Shown here: positions 6,136-14,836 of the stretch, one piece after another
How the letters are laid out: the number at the start of each line of letters is the position of its first letter
How positions within the stretch are numbered: the first letter of the stretch is position 1
Assembly (NCBI GenBank): GCA_036350795.1
Contig: JAZBNV010000042.1
Coordinates: 1 to 18,871 of the forward strand
Direction: 5' to 3'
Length of the DNA stretch: 18,871 bases
DNA from: JAUVKT01 sp036350795
GTDB lineage: Bacteria > Bacteroidota > Bacteroidia > Bacteroidales > VadinHA17
Notes under the pieces: model-generated
The model's database searches: none
The model's input: only the letters and a program-made list of their open reading frames with translations
Told to the model about the DNA's origin: nothing
Program-made: the position numbers and the translations under genes

Positions 6136-7506
6136 CTAATCTGGCTGTTTATTGCTTATCTCTCTGCTGTGACTCTTCAGGAAGAGAGCTACAAATAAGA
6201 TAAGCCCCAACATTAATGCCTGGTAAAGAAATACGTTCCTGTATCCCTGCATTCCGCTGGCCTGGGCAATCAGCACACCTATCAGGGATGCCCCGGTAAG
6301 CTGTCCGAGGCTTATAAATATGGTTAGCATTCCCTGGGTAACTGCCCTGTCTACTGCTGAGGTTTCATTCAGCATAATATACCTGAGTGAACTGCCTGCC
6401 AGCACAGACAGTCCCAGCCCTATAAGAATGCCGGCGATATAGAACAAAAACCTGCTATTAATATTTGAGTGAAGAAGGTAGAAACCTGAGGCTGACAGAA
6501 CCAGTGCAATAATAATAAAAAGCCTTGATCCATAAGAATCTATAAGTCTTCCAAATACAGGTGAGCCTATGGCGGTGGCCATAACCAGTGGAACCAGCAT
6601 AAAGCTGGCTGCAGAAGAGTCAATATCGAATATTCCAACGGCAAAGCTTGGTATAAAAACAAAGGAGGCCTGGAGAACACCGGTGGCCATTGCAATTATA
6701 CCTGCTATAACAAATTGCCGGTTTCGAAGGTAAACCAGTTTAATTATAGGATTATCTGCATTTTTTTCAATAATAAAGTTTAAAACCAGAAGCATCATGG
6801 TAAACAGTAAAAACGGCAGAACGTTTCTTGATAAGAGACTTTCGGTGAATTGGCTCGACTCCAGGTTATTTATGCCGTAGGTGAAAGATGCAAGCATAAG
6901 TCCAAGAGTAAGTATTCCTTTCCAGTCAAAGAGTCCGGATGATTTCACCCTTATTGAAGGCAGGTACCGCCGGCTGGCTACAACCAGAATCAGTACAACG
7001 GGGATATTTATCAGAAAAAGCGCATTCCATTTGAAATAACTCAGCAGTATACCGGCAATTACAGGACCTATTATAAAGGCTATGCCGAATACTGCACCAA
7101 TTATACCAAGTACCCTGCCTCGTTTCTCAGGTGGGAAGATATCTCCTATAACTGCTGATGCAACCGGGAATATGCCACTGGCTCCCAGTCCCTGTATGGC
7201 TCTTCCGGTAAGCAGGGCTGTGAAATTACCCGAAAAGGAGACTATTACAGACCCAAGGCCGAAAATCAACAGTGAAAGAATATATATCTGCCGTCTTCCG
7301 AAGATGTCGGACAGCCTGGCAAACAGAGATATACCTACAAGATTAAACAGCACATAGATAGAGAATATCCATCCCAGTAATCTTGATTCTACTTCCAGGG
7401 TGCTTTCAATTGCAGGAATCGCAGGACCCACTATAGAGATATCAAGGGCCCCCATCAGGACCCCTGTAAAAAGAATTGCAAGTACCTGGCGGTTTTTAGT
7501 ATCCAT
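6136..7506 (-). CDS. MFS transporter, DHA2-like (14-TM) drug/metabolite exporter
   Basis: A 456-residue membrane protein with about 14 hydrophobic segments. It has the MFS signatures of the EmrB/QacA group: motif D1 (L-D-I-S-I-V-G-P-A-I-P, 21-31), motif A (L-S-D-I-F-G-R-R, 65-72), motif C (G-I-A-F-I-I-G-P-V-I-A-G, 141-152) and the F-L-I-N-I-P-V turn (164-170). Such proteins are proton-coupled inner-membrane exporters of drugs or metabolites; the substrate cannot be read from sequence. It lies 107 bp upstream of the GH16 gene and 99 bp downstream of the dienelactone hydrolase gene on the same strand. A small hairpin (7572-7589) between it and the hydrolase suggests its own transcription start. 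Confidence 0.9.
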   Translation of the reverse strand: MDTKNRQVLAILFTGVLMGALDISIVGPAIPAIESTLEVESRLLGWIFSIYVLFNLVGISLFARLSDIFGRRQIYILSLLIFGLGSVIVSFSGNFTALLTGRAIQGLGASGIFPVASAVIGDIFPPEKRGRVLGIIGAVFGIAFIIGPVIAGILLSYFKWNALFLINIPVVLILVVASRRYLPSIRVKSSGLFDWKGILTLGLMLASFTYGINNLESSQFTESLLSRNVLPFLLFTMMLLVLNFIIEKNADNPIIKLVYLRNRQFVIAGIIAMATGVLQASFVFIPSFAVGIFDIDSSAASFMLVPLVMATAIGSPVFGRLIDSYGSRLFIIIALVLSASGFYLLHSNINSRFLFYIAGILIGLGLSVLAGSSLRYIMLNETSAVDRAVTQGMLTIFISLGQLTGASLIGVLIAQASGMQGYRNVFLYQALMLGLILFVALFLKSHSREISNKQPD

Positions 7507-7571
7507 TAGGTGAAGATGTGCAAAGAAGCTAATAAGTATTAAGATCTGTTATGATAATACAGGTTAATATT

Positions 7572-7589
7572 GCAGCCATTGAAGGCTGC
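7572..7589 (-). terminator. Possible weak terminator after the dienelactone hydrolase gene
   Basis: GCAGCC (7572-7577) and GGCTGC (7584-7589) form a perfect 6-bp stem with a 6-nt loop, 16 nt beyond the stop codon of the minus-strand hydrolase gene. On that strand it is followed by AATATTAA, a poor U-tract, so termination may be partial. Confidence 0.35.
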
Positions 7590-7605
7590 CATTTTACCTT
7601 AATTT

Positions 7606-8493
7606 TTATTTCAGCTTTTTATTAAAAAATTCAATAGTGCGTTTCCATGCCAGGCTGGCAGCCTTTTCGTCATACCTGGGAGTTGTATTGTTATGGAAAC
7701 CATGATTAACACCGGGATAGATAAAAGCCATATATTCCTTGTTATTTTTTTTCAACGCGGCTTCGTAAGCCGGCCAGCCCTCATTTACCCTTGTGTCAAG
7801 TTCTGCATAGTGAATAAGCAGCGGAGCATTTATTTTAGCGACATCTTCTTCAGAAGGCTGGGTGCCGTAAAATGGAACTGCAGCTGCCAATGATTCTATT
7901 CTTACAGCCATCATATTTGAAATCCAGCCACCAAAACAGAATCCAACAACACCCACCTTGCCTGTACAGTCTTTATTTGATTTGAGGTAGTCGAAAGCTG
8001 CAATAAAGTCTTCGAGCATATTATTACTGTCGAGCTGGCGCTGGAGGGCTCTTCCATCGTCATCGTTTCCCGGGTAACCACCAAGGGGGGTAAGGGCATC
8101 GGGTGCAATACTTATAAATCCATCAAGGGCGGCCCGCCTTCCAACATCTTCAATATATGGATTAAGGCCCCGGTTTTCGTGTACAACAACTATCCCCGGC
8201 AGTTTTCCCCTGGCTTCAGCAGGCCTCGACAATAAAGCTCTGATCTCTCCACCTCCTTTGGGCGATTTGTAAGTAATGTATTCAGATACTATGCGCGGAT
8301 CGTCTTTCTTTACAGTCTGAGTGCTTTTATAATCGGGCATTATAAAGCTTGCCAGTGAGTTAACTGTTATACCTCCAACTGCATAGATCGATAGCTTCTC
8401 CATAAATTTCCTTCGACTAAGCCTGTTATGTGCGTAATCGTCGTAGAGATCAAAAACTTCCTGCTTAATGTCTTCTTTTTTGAGCTTTTTCAT
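7606..8493 (-). CDS. Dienelactone hydrolase family protein with Tat-like leader
   Basis: A 295-residue alpha/beta hydrolase. The N-terminal 55 residues hold S-R-R-K-F-M-E-K (26-33) before a modestly hydrophobic stretch, which looks like a twin-arginine signal; export is likely but not proven. The hydrolase core (about 67-293) has the dienelactone hydrolase features: V-V-H-E-N-R-G-L (103-110) with the family's conserved Glu at 106, G-F-C-F-G-G (184-189) with nucleophile C186, E-L-D-T-R (231-235) with D233, and G-V-N-H-G-F (261-266) with H264. The Cys-Asp-His triad is complete, so an active esterase or lactonase is expected. The natural substrate is unknown, as this family has many uses outside chloroaromatic breakdown. 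It lies 82 bp downstream of the S9 peptidase gene. Confidence 0.88.
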   Translation of the reverse strand: MKKLKKEDIKQEVFDLYDDYAHNRLSRRKFMEKLSIYAVGGITVNSLASFIMPDYKSTQTVKKDDPRIVSEYITYKSPKGGGEIRALLSRPAEARGKLPGIVVVHENRGLNPYIEDVGRRAALDGFISIAPDALTPLGGYPGNDDDGRALQRQLDSNNMLEDFIAAFDYLKSNKDCTGKVGVVGFCFGGWISNMMAVRIESLAAAVPFYGTQPSEEDVAKINAPLLIHYAELDTRVNEGWPAYEAALKKNNKEYMAFIYPGVNHGFHNNTTPRYDEKAASLAWKRTIEFFNKKLK

Positions 8494-8575
8494 AGTTTCA
8501 TTTTTAATGGTGCTTAACTAATAAATACCAACAATGTGTATTATGTTCAAACAGCTCAATAAAATAATATTGCTA

Positions 8576-10789
8576 CTATTCCTTGTCTTCTTTGTTGAAA
8601 TGTTCTTCGTACCAGCTGATTATCCTTTCCCACTGGTCGATAAAGTCGGCCTGGTTACTGGCACCGCCGGCTCCATGGCCACCATTAACATAGTTTATCC
8701 AGACAACTTCTTTGCCAAGCCTGCGCATCGCATAATACAGTTCGCGGGTATTAAGTGCCGGTACGTTCCAGTCTCCATCGCCGGTCAGTAATAGATGGGG
8801 AGTTTTGATACGGTCGGCAAACATTACGGCAGAAGTATTAATATACTTAAGGGGAGCATCCCACAGTGTTTCTCCTATCCTGTCCTGACCCACTTCAGCG
8901 GCCGAATAATTCCTTGTTCCTATCCTTGGACTGTCGCCCAGGAAGCTTATTATATTGGTTTTGCCTGATATATTTATAGCCGCAGCAAACCTGTCGGTCT
9001 GAGAAACTAAGAGGGAAGCTGCATAACCACCATAACTTGTGCCGTGAACACCCAGTTTGTCTTCATCCACAAGGCCTTTTTCGATAAGTTTATTTATTCC
9101 GGAGGTAATCCCTTTTATCCATGCTTCTCCGGGGTAACCGTTAATAAGGTTAACTGATGGCTTAAATCCGAAGTAACCGGCATTTGCAATAAGGTTCATC
9201 GAATAGCTATAGCCATTATTAAAGAAGCTTTCGTAAATCTCACAAACCAGGGGGTATTTTTTACCTTCCTGGTAATTTACCGGATAGTATAAGATTCCGT
9301 ATAATTCCTTACCATCAGAGTCGAGGTACTTAATTAACTCAGTGTGGGTAAGAGTTTTATTCCTGATCCAGGGATTAAGATCTGTGAGCTGCATCTTTTC
9401 TTTAAGCTCAAGGTCGGCAACAAATAAATCTTCAGGCATATCGCCATCTGAAAATCCGTAAAATATTCGGGAACCATCTTTCGCTACTGTCCACCTGGAG
9501 TAGAGGTTTGAATCTTTCACAAGATCTGTAAACTCCTGGTTTTCTATATTATACTTTAGCAGTCCCCGTTCCCACTTATCCTTTGCCGAGTAACTCATAT
9601 ACAAGGTGTTAAGGTCATCTGACCAGTAGACAGGCGAAAGATCAGGCGCTTTTTCATCTTCCTCCGGCAGGGTAAGGACTCTTGTCATTTCCCTGTTATT
9701 CAGTTCTATCTTCCAGTAGCCGCTTTTTGATTTTGCAAGGATATGAGTATCATCATTGCTCCACGACAAAAAAGTAAATTTAGCCTTTGAGGTGTCTTCT
9801 TTCACTATATCGATTGTATCGCCACTTACCTGCACCGCTTTTTTTTCACTTATCGATCGTACAAATATTTTTCCCGAATCGGCATAGGCAAAATGAGATT
9901 TTGAGTTATTCCAGTTTGTACTGATTCTTTTTTCGCTCATTGCAATTATAGTATCCCTCTTATGAGTTTCGCTGAAATCAATCGCGAACATTCCATACTC
10001 TGTACCACCTTTCCTGTCGTAGACAGTTTTTTTAGGTATAATTTCTGAAAATACCAGTTTACTTCCATCTTCCGGGATAAGAAGACCGGAATACTGACCC
10101 TCGGGTAGTATTTGCTCAAGTGAGCCGGTTTTGAGATTAATAAGTGCTCTTACAGAGAGCGAAGAATGATTGGAGATTGCATCCCATTTTAGAAATGGCT
10201 TTTTAGAATCATATATTGTTATCGGTCCGGCGGTTGCTTCTTTAAACAGGGAGTCTCCTTTTTCTGCCCAGCCCTTATCCCTGAGCGAAATAAGAACACT
10301 TTCATCACCGGGAGTCCACAAAATACTGCTGTTAGAGGCAATCTTCAGCTCACTTTTTATCCTGATTTTCCTGGATTTCTTCTTTTCAATGTCATATATA
10401 TAGAGGTTAAAGTCAGGATTTTCATACAGTAAATATGCCACACTTCCTCCATCGTGGGAGAAACTCACGCTCCCTGCCTGAGATTTCTCCGGCAATATTA
10501 TCTTACTTTCGCCACTATCCGTATTAATAAGAACAAGCTCCAGGGTAGAGGGACTTACATAGTTAGGATCTCCGAACCTTTTGTGATCAACATCAAAACG
10601 ATCGGCTCTTGACCTGACTGAGCCAACAATGAATTTACCATTATCTGTTATATCAGATACGCTGAAAGATTTGACTTTTATAGCATCTTCTGTAGTAAAC
10701 TGAGTTTTCTGAGCCCGCCCGGCCTGACTGAGAGCCAGAGAGAAAAAAAGGAGAAGAGTAAGATTTCTGATGATTTTCATACGTTTCAT
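8576..10789 (-). CDS. Secreted S9 family (prolyl oligopeptidase-like) serine peptidase
   Basis: The ATG at 10789 gives 737 residues and directly precedes a signal peptide (K-R-M-K-I-I-R-N then a leucine-rich core ending Q-A-G-R-A-Q). A purine-rich AAAGAGA sits about 6 nt upstream, and the longer start at 10825 would overlap the previous gene. Residues about 30-480 resemble the beta-propeller of S9 enzymes, with repeated S-x-D/W-S-x-D strand motifs. The C-terminal alpha/beta hydrolase (about 485-735) has G-T-S-Y-G-G with nucleophile S585, G-D-G-D-W-N-V-P with D673, and N-G-G-H-G-A-G with H705. The triad is complete. Family members cleave short peptides, often in the periplasm. It begins 16 nt after the SGNH protein gene, so it may share a transcript with the acylation pair, although a functional link is not evident. 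Confidence 0.9.
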   Translation of the reverse strand: MKRMKIIRNLTLLLFFSLALSQAGRAQKTQFTTEDAIKVKSFSVSDITDNGKFIVGSVRSRADRFDVDHKRFGDPNYVSPSTLELVLINTDSGESKIILPEKSQAGSVSFSHDGGSVAYLLYENPDFNLYIYDIEKKKSRKIRIKSELKIASNSSILWTPGDESVLISLRDKGWAEKGDSLFKEATAGPITIYDSKKPFLKWDAISNHSSLSVRALINLKTGSLEQILPEGQYSGLLIPEDGSKLVFSEIIPKKTVYDRKGGTEYGMFAIDFSETHKRDTIIAMSEKRISTNWNNSKSHFAYADSGKIFVRSISEKKAVQVSGDTIDIVKEDTSKAKFTFLSWSNDDTHILAKSKSGYWKIELNNREMTRVLTLPEEDEKAPDLSPVYWSDDLNTLYMSYSAKDKWERGLLKYNIENQEFTDLVKDSNLYSRWTVAKDGSRIFYGFSDGDMPEDLFVADLELKEKMQLTDLNPWIRNKTLTHTELIKYLDSDGKELYGILYYPVNYQEGKKYPLVCEIYESFFNNGYSYSMNLIANAGYFGFKPSVNLINGYPGEAWIKGITSGINKLIEKGLVDEDKLGVHGTSYGGYAASLLVSQTDRFAAAINISGKTNIISFLGDSPRIGTRNYSAAEVGQDRIGETLWDAPLKYINTSAVMFADRIKTPHLLLTGDGDWNVPALNTRELYYAMRRLGKEVVWINYVNGGHGAGGASNQADFIDQWERIISWYEEHFNKEDKE

Positions 10790-10805
10790 ATTAAATCTCT
10801 TTGAG

Positions 10806-11675
10806 TTATAATTCAATAATTTCATTTATTCTTTTACTGTACCGGCTTGCTCCGAATGTATTCAGGTGGTTTGCATCGCTCATCAAATCGCTGGATATTT
10901 CATCTGCCAGGAAGTCAATATGATAATAATTTTTAAGTTCCCTAATAGCAGTATAAAAATAATCGAAATACCTGGTATCTATCTTATTAATATATTCTTT
11001 GTGGTAGGGAGTGGAGCATATATATAAATCAATATTACTGGCAGAGCATAGTTCTTCAATCATATTTAAATATTTCTTTTGACTCCGGCTGAATTTATCC
11101 TCGTTTCCCTTAACAGCATATTGCATCCTGAAGGTACGGTTAACTATTTTTATATCAGGATCTGCTTTTTCAGATTCAACAAGGCCACCCCATTCAGGTT
11201 TCCGGAATACTCCAATAGCTGTTTCCCTGAAGGGGAGATCGGAAAACTTCACAAAGTTCTCCCTGCTGGTTTTGTCAAGGTAATAAAGATAACGTTTTAA
11301 GCTGTTTTTTCCTTCCGCCGAGCCGGGATCAAATAACCTGCTGTAAACAGGTGAAAAGCTATGAGGAGCTGCCCCCAGCACTATCTTTTTTATATTATGG
11401 TCTTTATTTTTAAGAACATTAAGAAGCTTACGATAGGTGAAATAGAAGTGTTCTGCTGAGCTTGCAAGGTTGTAGGTATTAACTGTAAAATTGCCCGGGT
11501 TAATTCTCTGCATCTGCGAATCGCCCATTATCAGGCACTCGTAAGCAGATATATCCTTAAATTCAGAATTAACCCTTATTCTGCCAAATAAATAGAATAC
11601 AATACTGATTACAGAAAAAATAATTGCAGGTATAATAAAATGCAGCAGTCTTTTCCCCAGTTGTCTCATAGGCAT
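10806..11675 (-). CDS. Membrane-anchored SGNH/GDSL-like partner of the MBOAT acyltransferase
   Basis: A 289-residue protein with one N-terminal membrane segment (about 11-30) and a probably periplasmic domain. It opens with I-M-G-D-S-Q (49-54), the GDS block with S53 as putative nucleophile, and closes with S-D-A-N-H-L-N-x-x-G-A (266-276), the D-x-x-H block (D267, H270). These match the catalytic serine and Asp-His pair of SGNH hydrolases and of DltD/AlgJ-type proteins. Overall similarity is low, and I cannot assign a named family. Its position 2 nt after the MBOAT stop codon strongly suggests that the two act together: the MBOAT protein passes an acyl group across the membrane, and this protein transfers it to an envelope or extracellular polymer. 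The start could also be the second Met (residue 3). Confidence 0.72.
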   Translation of the reverse strand: MPMRQLGKRLLHFIIPAIIFSVISIVFYLFGRIRVNSEFKDISAYECLIMGDSQMQRINPGNFTVNTYNLASSAEHFYFTYRKLLNVLKNKDHNIKKIVLGAAPHSFSPVYSRLFDPGSAEGKNSLKRYLYYLDKTSRENFVKFSDLPFRETAIGVFRKPEWGGLVESEKADPDIKIVNRTFRMQYAVKGNEDKFSRSQKKYLNMIEELCSASNIDLYICSTPYHKEYINKIDTRYFDYFYTAIRELKNYYHIDFLADEISSDLMSDANHLNTFGASRYSKRINEIIEL

Positions 11676-11677
11676 TA

Positions 11678-13126
11678 TCAGAATTGAAAATATATAAATT
11701 CCTGACCCTGTCCGCCGGCCATCAGGATTGCTATAATAATTGCATAGTAGGCAGCAGATCTCAGTGGTCTTTTCCAGTTTAATCCAAAGTCTGCAATGGC
11801 ATAGGTCTGCTTACGCCCGTTCCATTCCAGGAGCAGGAAAAAGAACACAAAAGTCAATGTGGACCAGGCACCAGGCATTTCATGCAGTCCGGCCGATGAA
11901 AAGAGGGATTTAGAAAAAATTCCATCCAGGTAAGAGAAGGCATGACGAATATTTTCGGCCCTGAAAAATATCCAGGCAAGTACTGTAAGTGAAAAGGTGA
12001 GCAGCATCTGGGAGCTCTCCCTTAAATCCGGCAGATTACGATTCTGTGCTACTGTATCGAGATGATTGCGGTTATTCTTTGTAAGCATTAAGGGCAGGAA
12101 ATATAATGCATTAAGTCCGCCCCAGATAATAAAAGTCCAGTTTGCGCCGTGCCAGAATCCGCTAACAATGAAGATAATAAATATATTCCTGAGCTTATTT
12201 AAGGTACTTCCCCTGCTCCCCCCGAGAGGTATGTAGAGGTAATCCCTGAACCATGTTGACAAGGAGATATGCCAGCGTCTCCAGAATTCAGCGATATCTC
12301 TCGAAAAGTAAGGGAAGGCAAAGTTTCTCATCAGGTCAAAACCGAAGAGCCTTGCAGTACCGATAGCTATATCAGAGTAACCTGAGAAATCGCCATAGAT
12401 CTGGAAGCTAAAAAACAGTGCACCAAGAACAAGGGTGCTCCCGTTCATTGTATCTGAATTATTGAAGATATGGTTTGCAAACTCTGCGCAGTTGTCGGCG
12501 ATTACCACTTTCTTGAAGAGGCCCCACAGTATTTGTCTCAGACCATCAGCCGCCCGTGAATAATTGAAAACTCTTTTTTTATAAAACTGCGGCAGGAGAT
12601 TGCTTGCCCGTTCAATCGGCCCTGCAACCAGCTGGGGAAAAAATGCGACAAAAGCCGAAAAAGCAAAAAAATCTTTGGTCGGTTCAAGCTTTTTCCTGTA
12701 CACATCGATTGTATAGCTTAAGGTCTGGAAGGTATAAAAGCTTATGCCCACCGGCAAAATAATATTAAGAGAGTTGGCACTGATGTCGCGTCCGAAGAAT
12801 GAGAAAGCGGAGATAAAATTTTCGAGAAAGAAATTATAATACTTAAAGAAACCAAGGAAGCCCAGGTTAACCACTATGCTTGTCCAGAGCAGCAGCTTCC
12901 TGGTGGCAGGATTAACAGTATGCCTGAGTTTCTGACCTACTGTAAAATCCACAAGAGTACTGAAGATTATAAGTGAAAGGAACCTCCAGTCCCACCAGCC
13001 ATAAAAGAAATAGCTTGCACCAACAACCAGTAAATTCTGGAGCTTTAAATTTTTATTTGCAACAAACCAGTAGAGGATAAAAACTATCGGTAAAAAAATT
13101 GCAAAATCCAGAGAGTTAAAAAGCAT
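11678..13126 (-). CDS. MBOAT family O-acyltransferase (AlgI/DltB-like)
   Basis: A 482-residue polytopic inner-membrane protein with about 11-12 hydrophobic segments. It has the MBOAT/AlgI landmarks: S-Y-F-F-Y-G-W-W near 38-45, L-V-A-G-P-I-E-R at 166-173, G-D-F-S-G-Y-S-D-I-A-I-G at 245-256, the W-R-R-W-H-I-S-L-S-x-W-F-R-D-Y-L-Y-I-P-L-G-G stretch at 282-303, and the catalytic-His motif S-G-F-W-H-G-A-N-W at 322-330 (H326). Relatives take acyl groups from a cytoplasmic donor and, with a periplasmic SGNH partner, acetylate alginate, peptidoglycan or other glycans, or D-alanylate teichoic acids. A Gram-negative Bacteroidota host makes glycan O-acetylation the most likely role; no polysaccharide synthesis genes lie in the window. 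The 8-bp inverted repeat 13165-13198 is in its upstream region. Confidence 0.92.
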   Translation of the reverse strand: MLFNSLDFAIFLPIVFILYWFVANKNLKLQNLLVVGASYFFYGWWDWRFLSLIIFSTLVDFTVGQKLRHTVNPATRKLLLWTSIVVNLGFLGFFKYYNFFLENFISAFSFFGRDISANSLNIILPVGISFYTFQTLSYTIDVYRKKLEPTKDFFAFSAFVAFFPQLVAGPIERASNLLPQFYKKRVFNYSRAADGLRQILWGLFKKVVIADNCAEFANHIFNNSDTMNGSTLVLGALFFSFQIYGDFSGYSDIAIGTARLFGFDLMRNFAFPYFSRDIAEFWRRWHISLSTWFRDYLYIPLGGSRGSTLNKLRNIFIIFIVSGFWHGANWTFIIWGGLNALYFLPLMLTKNNRNHLDTVAQNRNLPDLRESSQMLLTFSLTVLAWIFFRAENIRHAFSYLDGIFSKSLFSSAGLHEMPGAWSTLTFVFFFLLLEWNGRKQTYAIADFGLNWKRPLRSAAYYAIIIAILMAGGQGQEFIYFQF

Positions 13127-13164
13127 AATTTCGGGTATGTGCTCTTTTAATATAGTTTATCTAT

Positions 13165-13198
13165 TAGGTTCTAAATATAAATTACTAAACAGAACCTA
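13165..13198. promoter_or_regulatory. 8-bp inverted repeat in the MBOAT/aldo-keto reductase divergent promoter region
   Basis: TAGGTTCT (13165-13172) and AGAACCTA (13191-13198) are perfect reverse complements around an 18-nt AT-rich spacer. The centre is about 55 nt upstream of the MBOAT start codon and about 180 nt upstream of the reductase start. It could be an operator for a dimeric regulator or an RNA hairpin in the MBOAT leader. No cognate regulator is encoded next to it. Confidence 0.4.
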
Positions 13199-13364
13199 CA
13201 GCTTACGGGGTGCAAATATATATTATATTTTGTCAACAGGATATGGGAGTTCAATTTACAGCGGACAAAGCCTGAATCTTTATCAGCAGAAAACCTTTCA
13301 GGAAGCTTGATCAGCCAGTGTCAGAGAAAATTTGTATTTTTCGGTTTCACCTAATATTGAAAAG

Positions 13365-14690
13365 ATGGAATCCAGTAAACTCAACCGCCGTAAATTTATA
13401 AAGAGAGCTTCAATGGCAACAATAGGAGCAGGTGTAGCTTCCGGAACGACGTTTGCTTCAGAAAGATACCAGGAGATCAACGATCCTCCTGTGATAATGG
13501 AATACCGCAGGTTCGGTAAAACCGGGTTTAAAGTTGGCGATTTCAGCAGTGGCAATCCCACCAACGAAGCAGTGCTGAGGGCTCTGCTGAACAGCGGTGT
13601 TAACCTGATTGATACAGGCGAAACATATATGAATGGTAACAGCGAGCGAATGATAGGCCGTGTTATAAAGGATTTTGACCGAAGCAAGTTGTTTATTAAC
13701 AGCAAACTCTATACAGAGAAGGAATTTCCTTCAAAAGAGGAGGTTATTAAACGCACAAACGAAGCACTTGAACGTTTACAGACTGATTATGTTGACTGCA
13801 TGCAGATTCATTCTGCAGAGAATACCCGGATAATAAAGGATGAAGCTTTTCATGCCGGGATGGAGCAATTGAAGAAGGAAGGCAAGGTGCGGTATGTGGG
13901 AGTATCGTGTCATGGTAATAACTGGGCTATTGATACAGAAGAAAGTCTCGATAAAATTCTTCTTGCTGCTGTTGAGGATGGACGTTTCGATGTAATATTG
14001 CTGGCATATAACTTTGTTAATGCACCTATTGCCGAAAAGGTACTGGATGCCTGTGAGCAGAGAGATATTGCAACGATAATTATGAAATCGAATCCTGTAA
14101 AGCTTTACAGTATATTCGAAGAAAGGATGGCCAGGATAAAGGAAGCAGGAAAGGAAGCTGATAAGTATACACAGGCCTATTATGATAAGTACAGTATAAT
14201 GAACCAGCAGGCAAAGAACTTTTTTGCCGAATACGGTATAAGCGACGAGAAGGAATTTAAGAATGCCGCATCACGCTTCGTACTGTCCAATCCAAAGGCT
14301 CATACTACGGTATGGGATTTCCAGAATTTTGACGAAGTGGATAATATGCTTGGCCTGTCGGGACAAAAGCTTACAGCCAATGATAATAATATACTGGCCG
14401 GATATCACAGGCAACTGGGACATACAACCTGCCGTATTGGATGCAACGACTGCGAAGCTGCCTGTCCGCACCATCTTCCCGTGAACAGGATATTGCGCTA
14501 CAATTATTATTTTACGGTTAAAAAGCAGGAGAAAAGGGCAATGACCAAGTATGCAAATCTAAACTTACCTGGTATCTCCGGTTTATGTCTCGACTGCAAA
14601 GGCTACTGTGAGGATGCCTGCAGCTACGGTGTGTGGACCAGGCCTCTTATGGCCATGGCACAGCAGAATATGGAGATAATAGTTTCATGA
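13365..14690 (+). CDS. Tat-exported aldo/keto reductase with C-terminal 4Fe-4S domain
   Basis: A 441-residue protein from the ATG at 13365; the longer TTG start at 13332 would bury the export signal. The N-terminus has N-R-R-K-F-I-K followed by an Ala/Gly/Thr-rich stretch ending T-F-A-S, a good twin-arginine signal. The aldo/keto reductase barrel follows (about 43-340). All four positions of the usual tetrad are present: D83 and Y88 in L-I-D-T-G-E-T-Y, K114 in N-S-K-L-Y, and H149 in M-Q-I-H. The last 100 residues contain C-x3-C-x2-C-x3-C-P (C356, C360, C363, C367) and C-x2-C-x3-C-x3-C (C408, C411, C415, C419), which would ligate two 4Fe-4S clusters. Tat export of a folded, cofactor-loaded protein fits this. 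The substrate is unknown. The alcohol dehydrogenase gene starts 146 bp downstream. Confidence 0.9.
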   Translation: MESSKLNRRKFIKRASMATIGAGVASGTTFASERYQEINDPPVIMEYRRFGKTGFKVGDFSSGNPTNEAVLRALLNSGVNLIDTGETYMNGNSERMIGRVIKDFDRSKLFINSKLYTEKEFPSKEEVIKRTNEALERLQTDYVDCMQIHSAENTRIIKDEAFHAGMEQLKKEGKVRYVGVSCHGNNWAIDTEESLDKILLAAVEDGRFDVILLAYNFVNAPIAEKVLDACEQRDIATIIMKSNPVKLYSIFEERMARIKEAGKEADKYTQAYYDKYSIMNQQAKNFFAEYGISDEKEFKNAASRFVLSNPKAHTTVWDFQNFDEVDNMLGLSGQKLTANDNNILAGYHRQLGHTTCRIGCNDCEAACPHHLPVNRILRYNYYFTVKKQEKRAMTKYANLNLPGISGLCLDCKGYCEDACSYGVWTRPLMAMAQQNMEIIVS

Positions 14691-14836
14691 TAAGTATGTT
14701 TTTCCGGGCATTGAACATCTCCTTCTGACTGGCGTTATAACATAATCTAACTATATGCAGCAAGCCATGGTCCCCGACAAGGGTTTATGTTGTTTGATAA
14801 AAAAAATACTGACATTTATTATTAAAAATATATACA

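Noticed and set aside
10790..10825. Longer S9 peptidase start at 10825
   Set aside because: It would overlap the preceding gene by 20 nt and place twelve unneeded residues before the signal peptide. The ATG at 10789 has a purine-rich AAAGAGA at suitable distance.
13200..13240. Bacteroidota -7 promoter element (TAnnTTTG) at TATATTTTG
   Set aside because: The spacing is one base too long for the consensus, and no matching -33 element was evident.
13298..13705. Minus-strand 135-codon ORF over the start of the aldo/keto reductase
   Set aside because: It is antisense to a well-supported Tat signal and reductase barrel and shows no recognisable domain.
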